Below are positions 13,417-13,517 of a stretch of 13,517 bases of DNA, piece by piece. The translations under genes were made by a program, and so were the position numbers. The first letter of the stretch is position 1. Each line of letters starts with the position of its first letter. Source of the DNA: Pseudomonadota bacterium. GTDB taxonomy: Bacteria > Pseudomonadota > Gammaproteobacteria > Acidithiobacillales > Acidithiobacillaceae. Location of the stretch: NCBI GenBank assembly GCA_021818125.1, contig JAKAFG010000032.1:1-13517 (forward strand). Direction: 5' to 3'. The notes under the pieces were generated by a model. The model searched no databases and was not told the DNA's origin. It saw only the letters and a program-made list of their open reading frames with translations.

Positions 13417-13517
13417 TTACCGGTGTACGCCCAGCTTTTCGCGCCAGCCTGGGTAGAGTTTGTCGGCATCGCCCGGGAAGGATTCGAAGGCTCGTGCGAA
13501 TTCCTTGTGTTCCCTGG
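13417..13517 (-). CDS. cbbM: form II ribulose-bisphosphate carboxylase/oxygenase, C-terminal end (partial)
   Basis: Only the last 33 codons are inside the window; the gene continues past the right edge. The translation reads [19 protein letters not shown] and ends [12 protein letters not shown] before TAA. This is the C-terminal signature of form II RuBisCO; the Rhodospirillum rubrum enzyme reads about [28 protein letters not shown]. Form I large subunits end quite differently. CbbM fixes CO2 onto ribulose 1,5-bisphosphate in the Calvin cycle and works as a homodimer or homo-oligomer without small subunits. The following cbbQ and cbbO genes supply its activase. The catalytic residues lie outside the window. 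Confidence 0.92.
   Translation of the reverse strand, partial: [32 protein letters not shown]

Noticed and set aside
1..13517. CRISPR arrays, tRNA or rRNA genes, complete insertion sequences
   Set aside because: No regularly spaced repeats, cloverleaf-like sequences or transposase frames were recognised in the window.

Overview
The window looks like the chromosome of a chemolithoautotrophic, high-G+C gammaproteobacterium, most probably an Acidithiobacillus of the iron-oxidising group. This rests on a form II RuBisCO cluster (cbbM-cbbQ-cbbO) with a CbbR regulator and on a porin followed by remnants of feoA, feoB and feoC, the order I recall for the feoPABC locus of that genus. The assignment is from memory of these families, not from a search.

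Left part (1-3955): the 3' end of an aldo/keto reductase gene meets a convergent gene for a small TM2-domain membrane protein. From a shared 85-bp intergenic region a tight rightward operon starts: a LysR regulator, a class I glutamine amidotransferase-like protein that has lost its catalytic Cys and His, a conserved 118-aa protein of unknown function, and DedA. The genes are separated by 1 bp, overlap by 4 bp, or lie 28 bp apart.

Middle (3952-7413, all leftward): a probable two-gene polyamine/nitrogen unit, aguB (N-carbamoylputrescine amidase) and a peptidase C26/PuuD-type hydrolase, has its own promoter. Upstream of it is an iron locus: an intact OprB-type porin (feoP-like) with a strong promoter and a Fur-box-like site, followed by a deletion scar. 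In the scar the first codons of feoA, about 49 codons from the inside of feoB and the C-terminal part of feoC are pressed into 500 bp. The iron permease is therefore gone while porin and promoter remain. This collapsed feo operon is the most striking observation in the window.

Next (7414-9238): an A+T-richer stretch with a 440-bp gene-free segment, a spermidine-synthase-like protein without the aminopropyltransferase signature, a perfect 10-bp inverted repeat, and phnA (yjdM), which is distinctly A+T-rich and overlaps the next gene, cbbR, by 4 bp.

Right part (9235-13517): cbbR runs rightward and converges with the leftward cbbM-cbbQ-cbbO unit. CbbQ (AAA+ ATPase) and CbbO (von Willebrand factor A domain) form the RuBisCO activase that removes inhibitory sugar phosphates from the enzyme. 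Only the last 33 codons of cbbM lie in the window. A terminator-like hairpin between cbbM and cbbQ probably lowers activase expression relative to RuBisCO.
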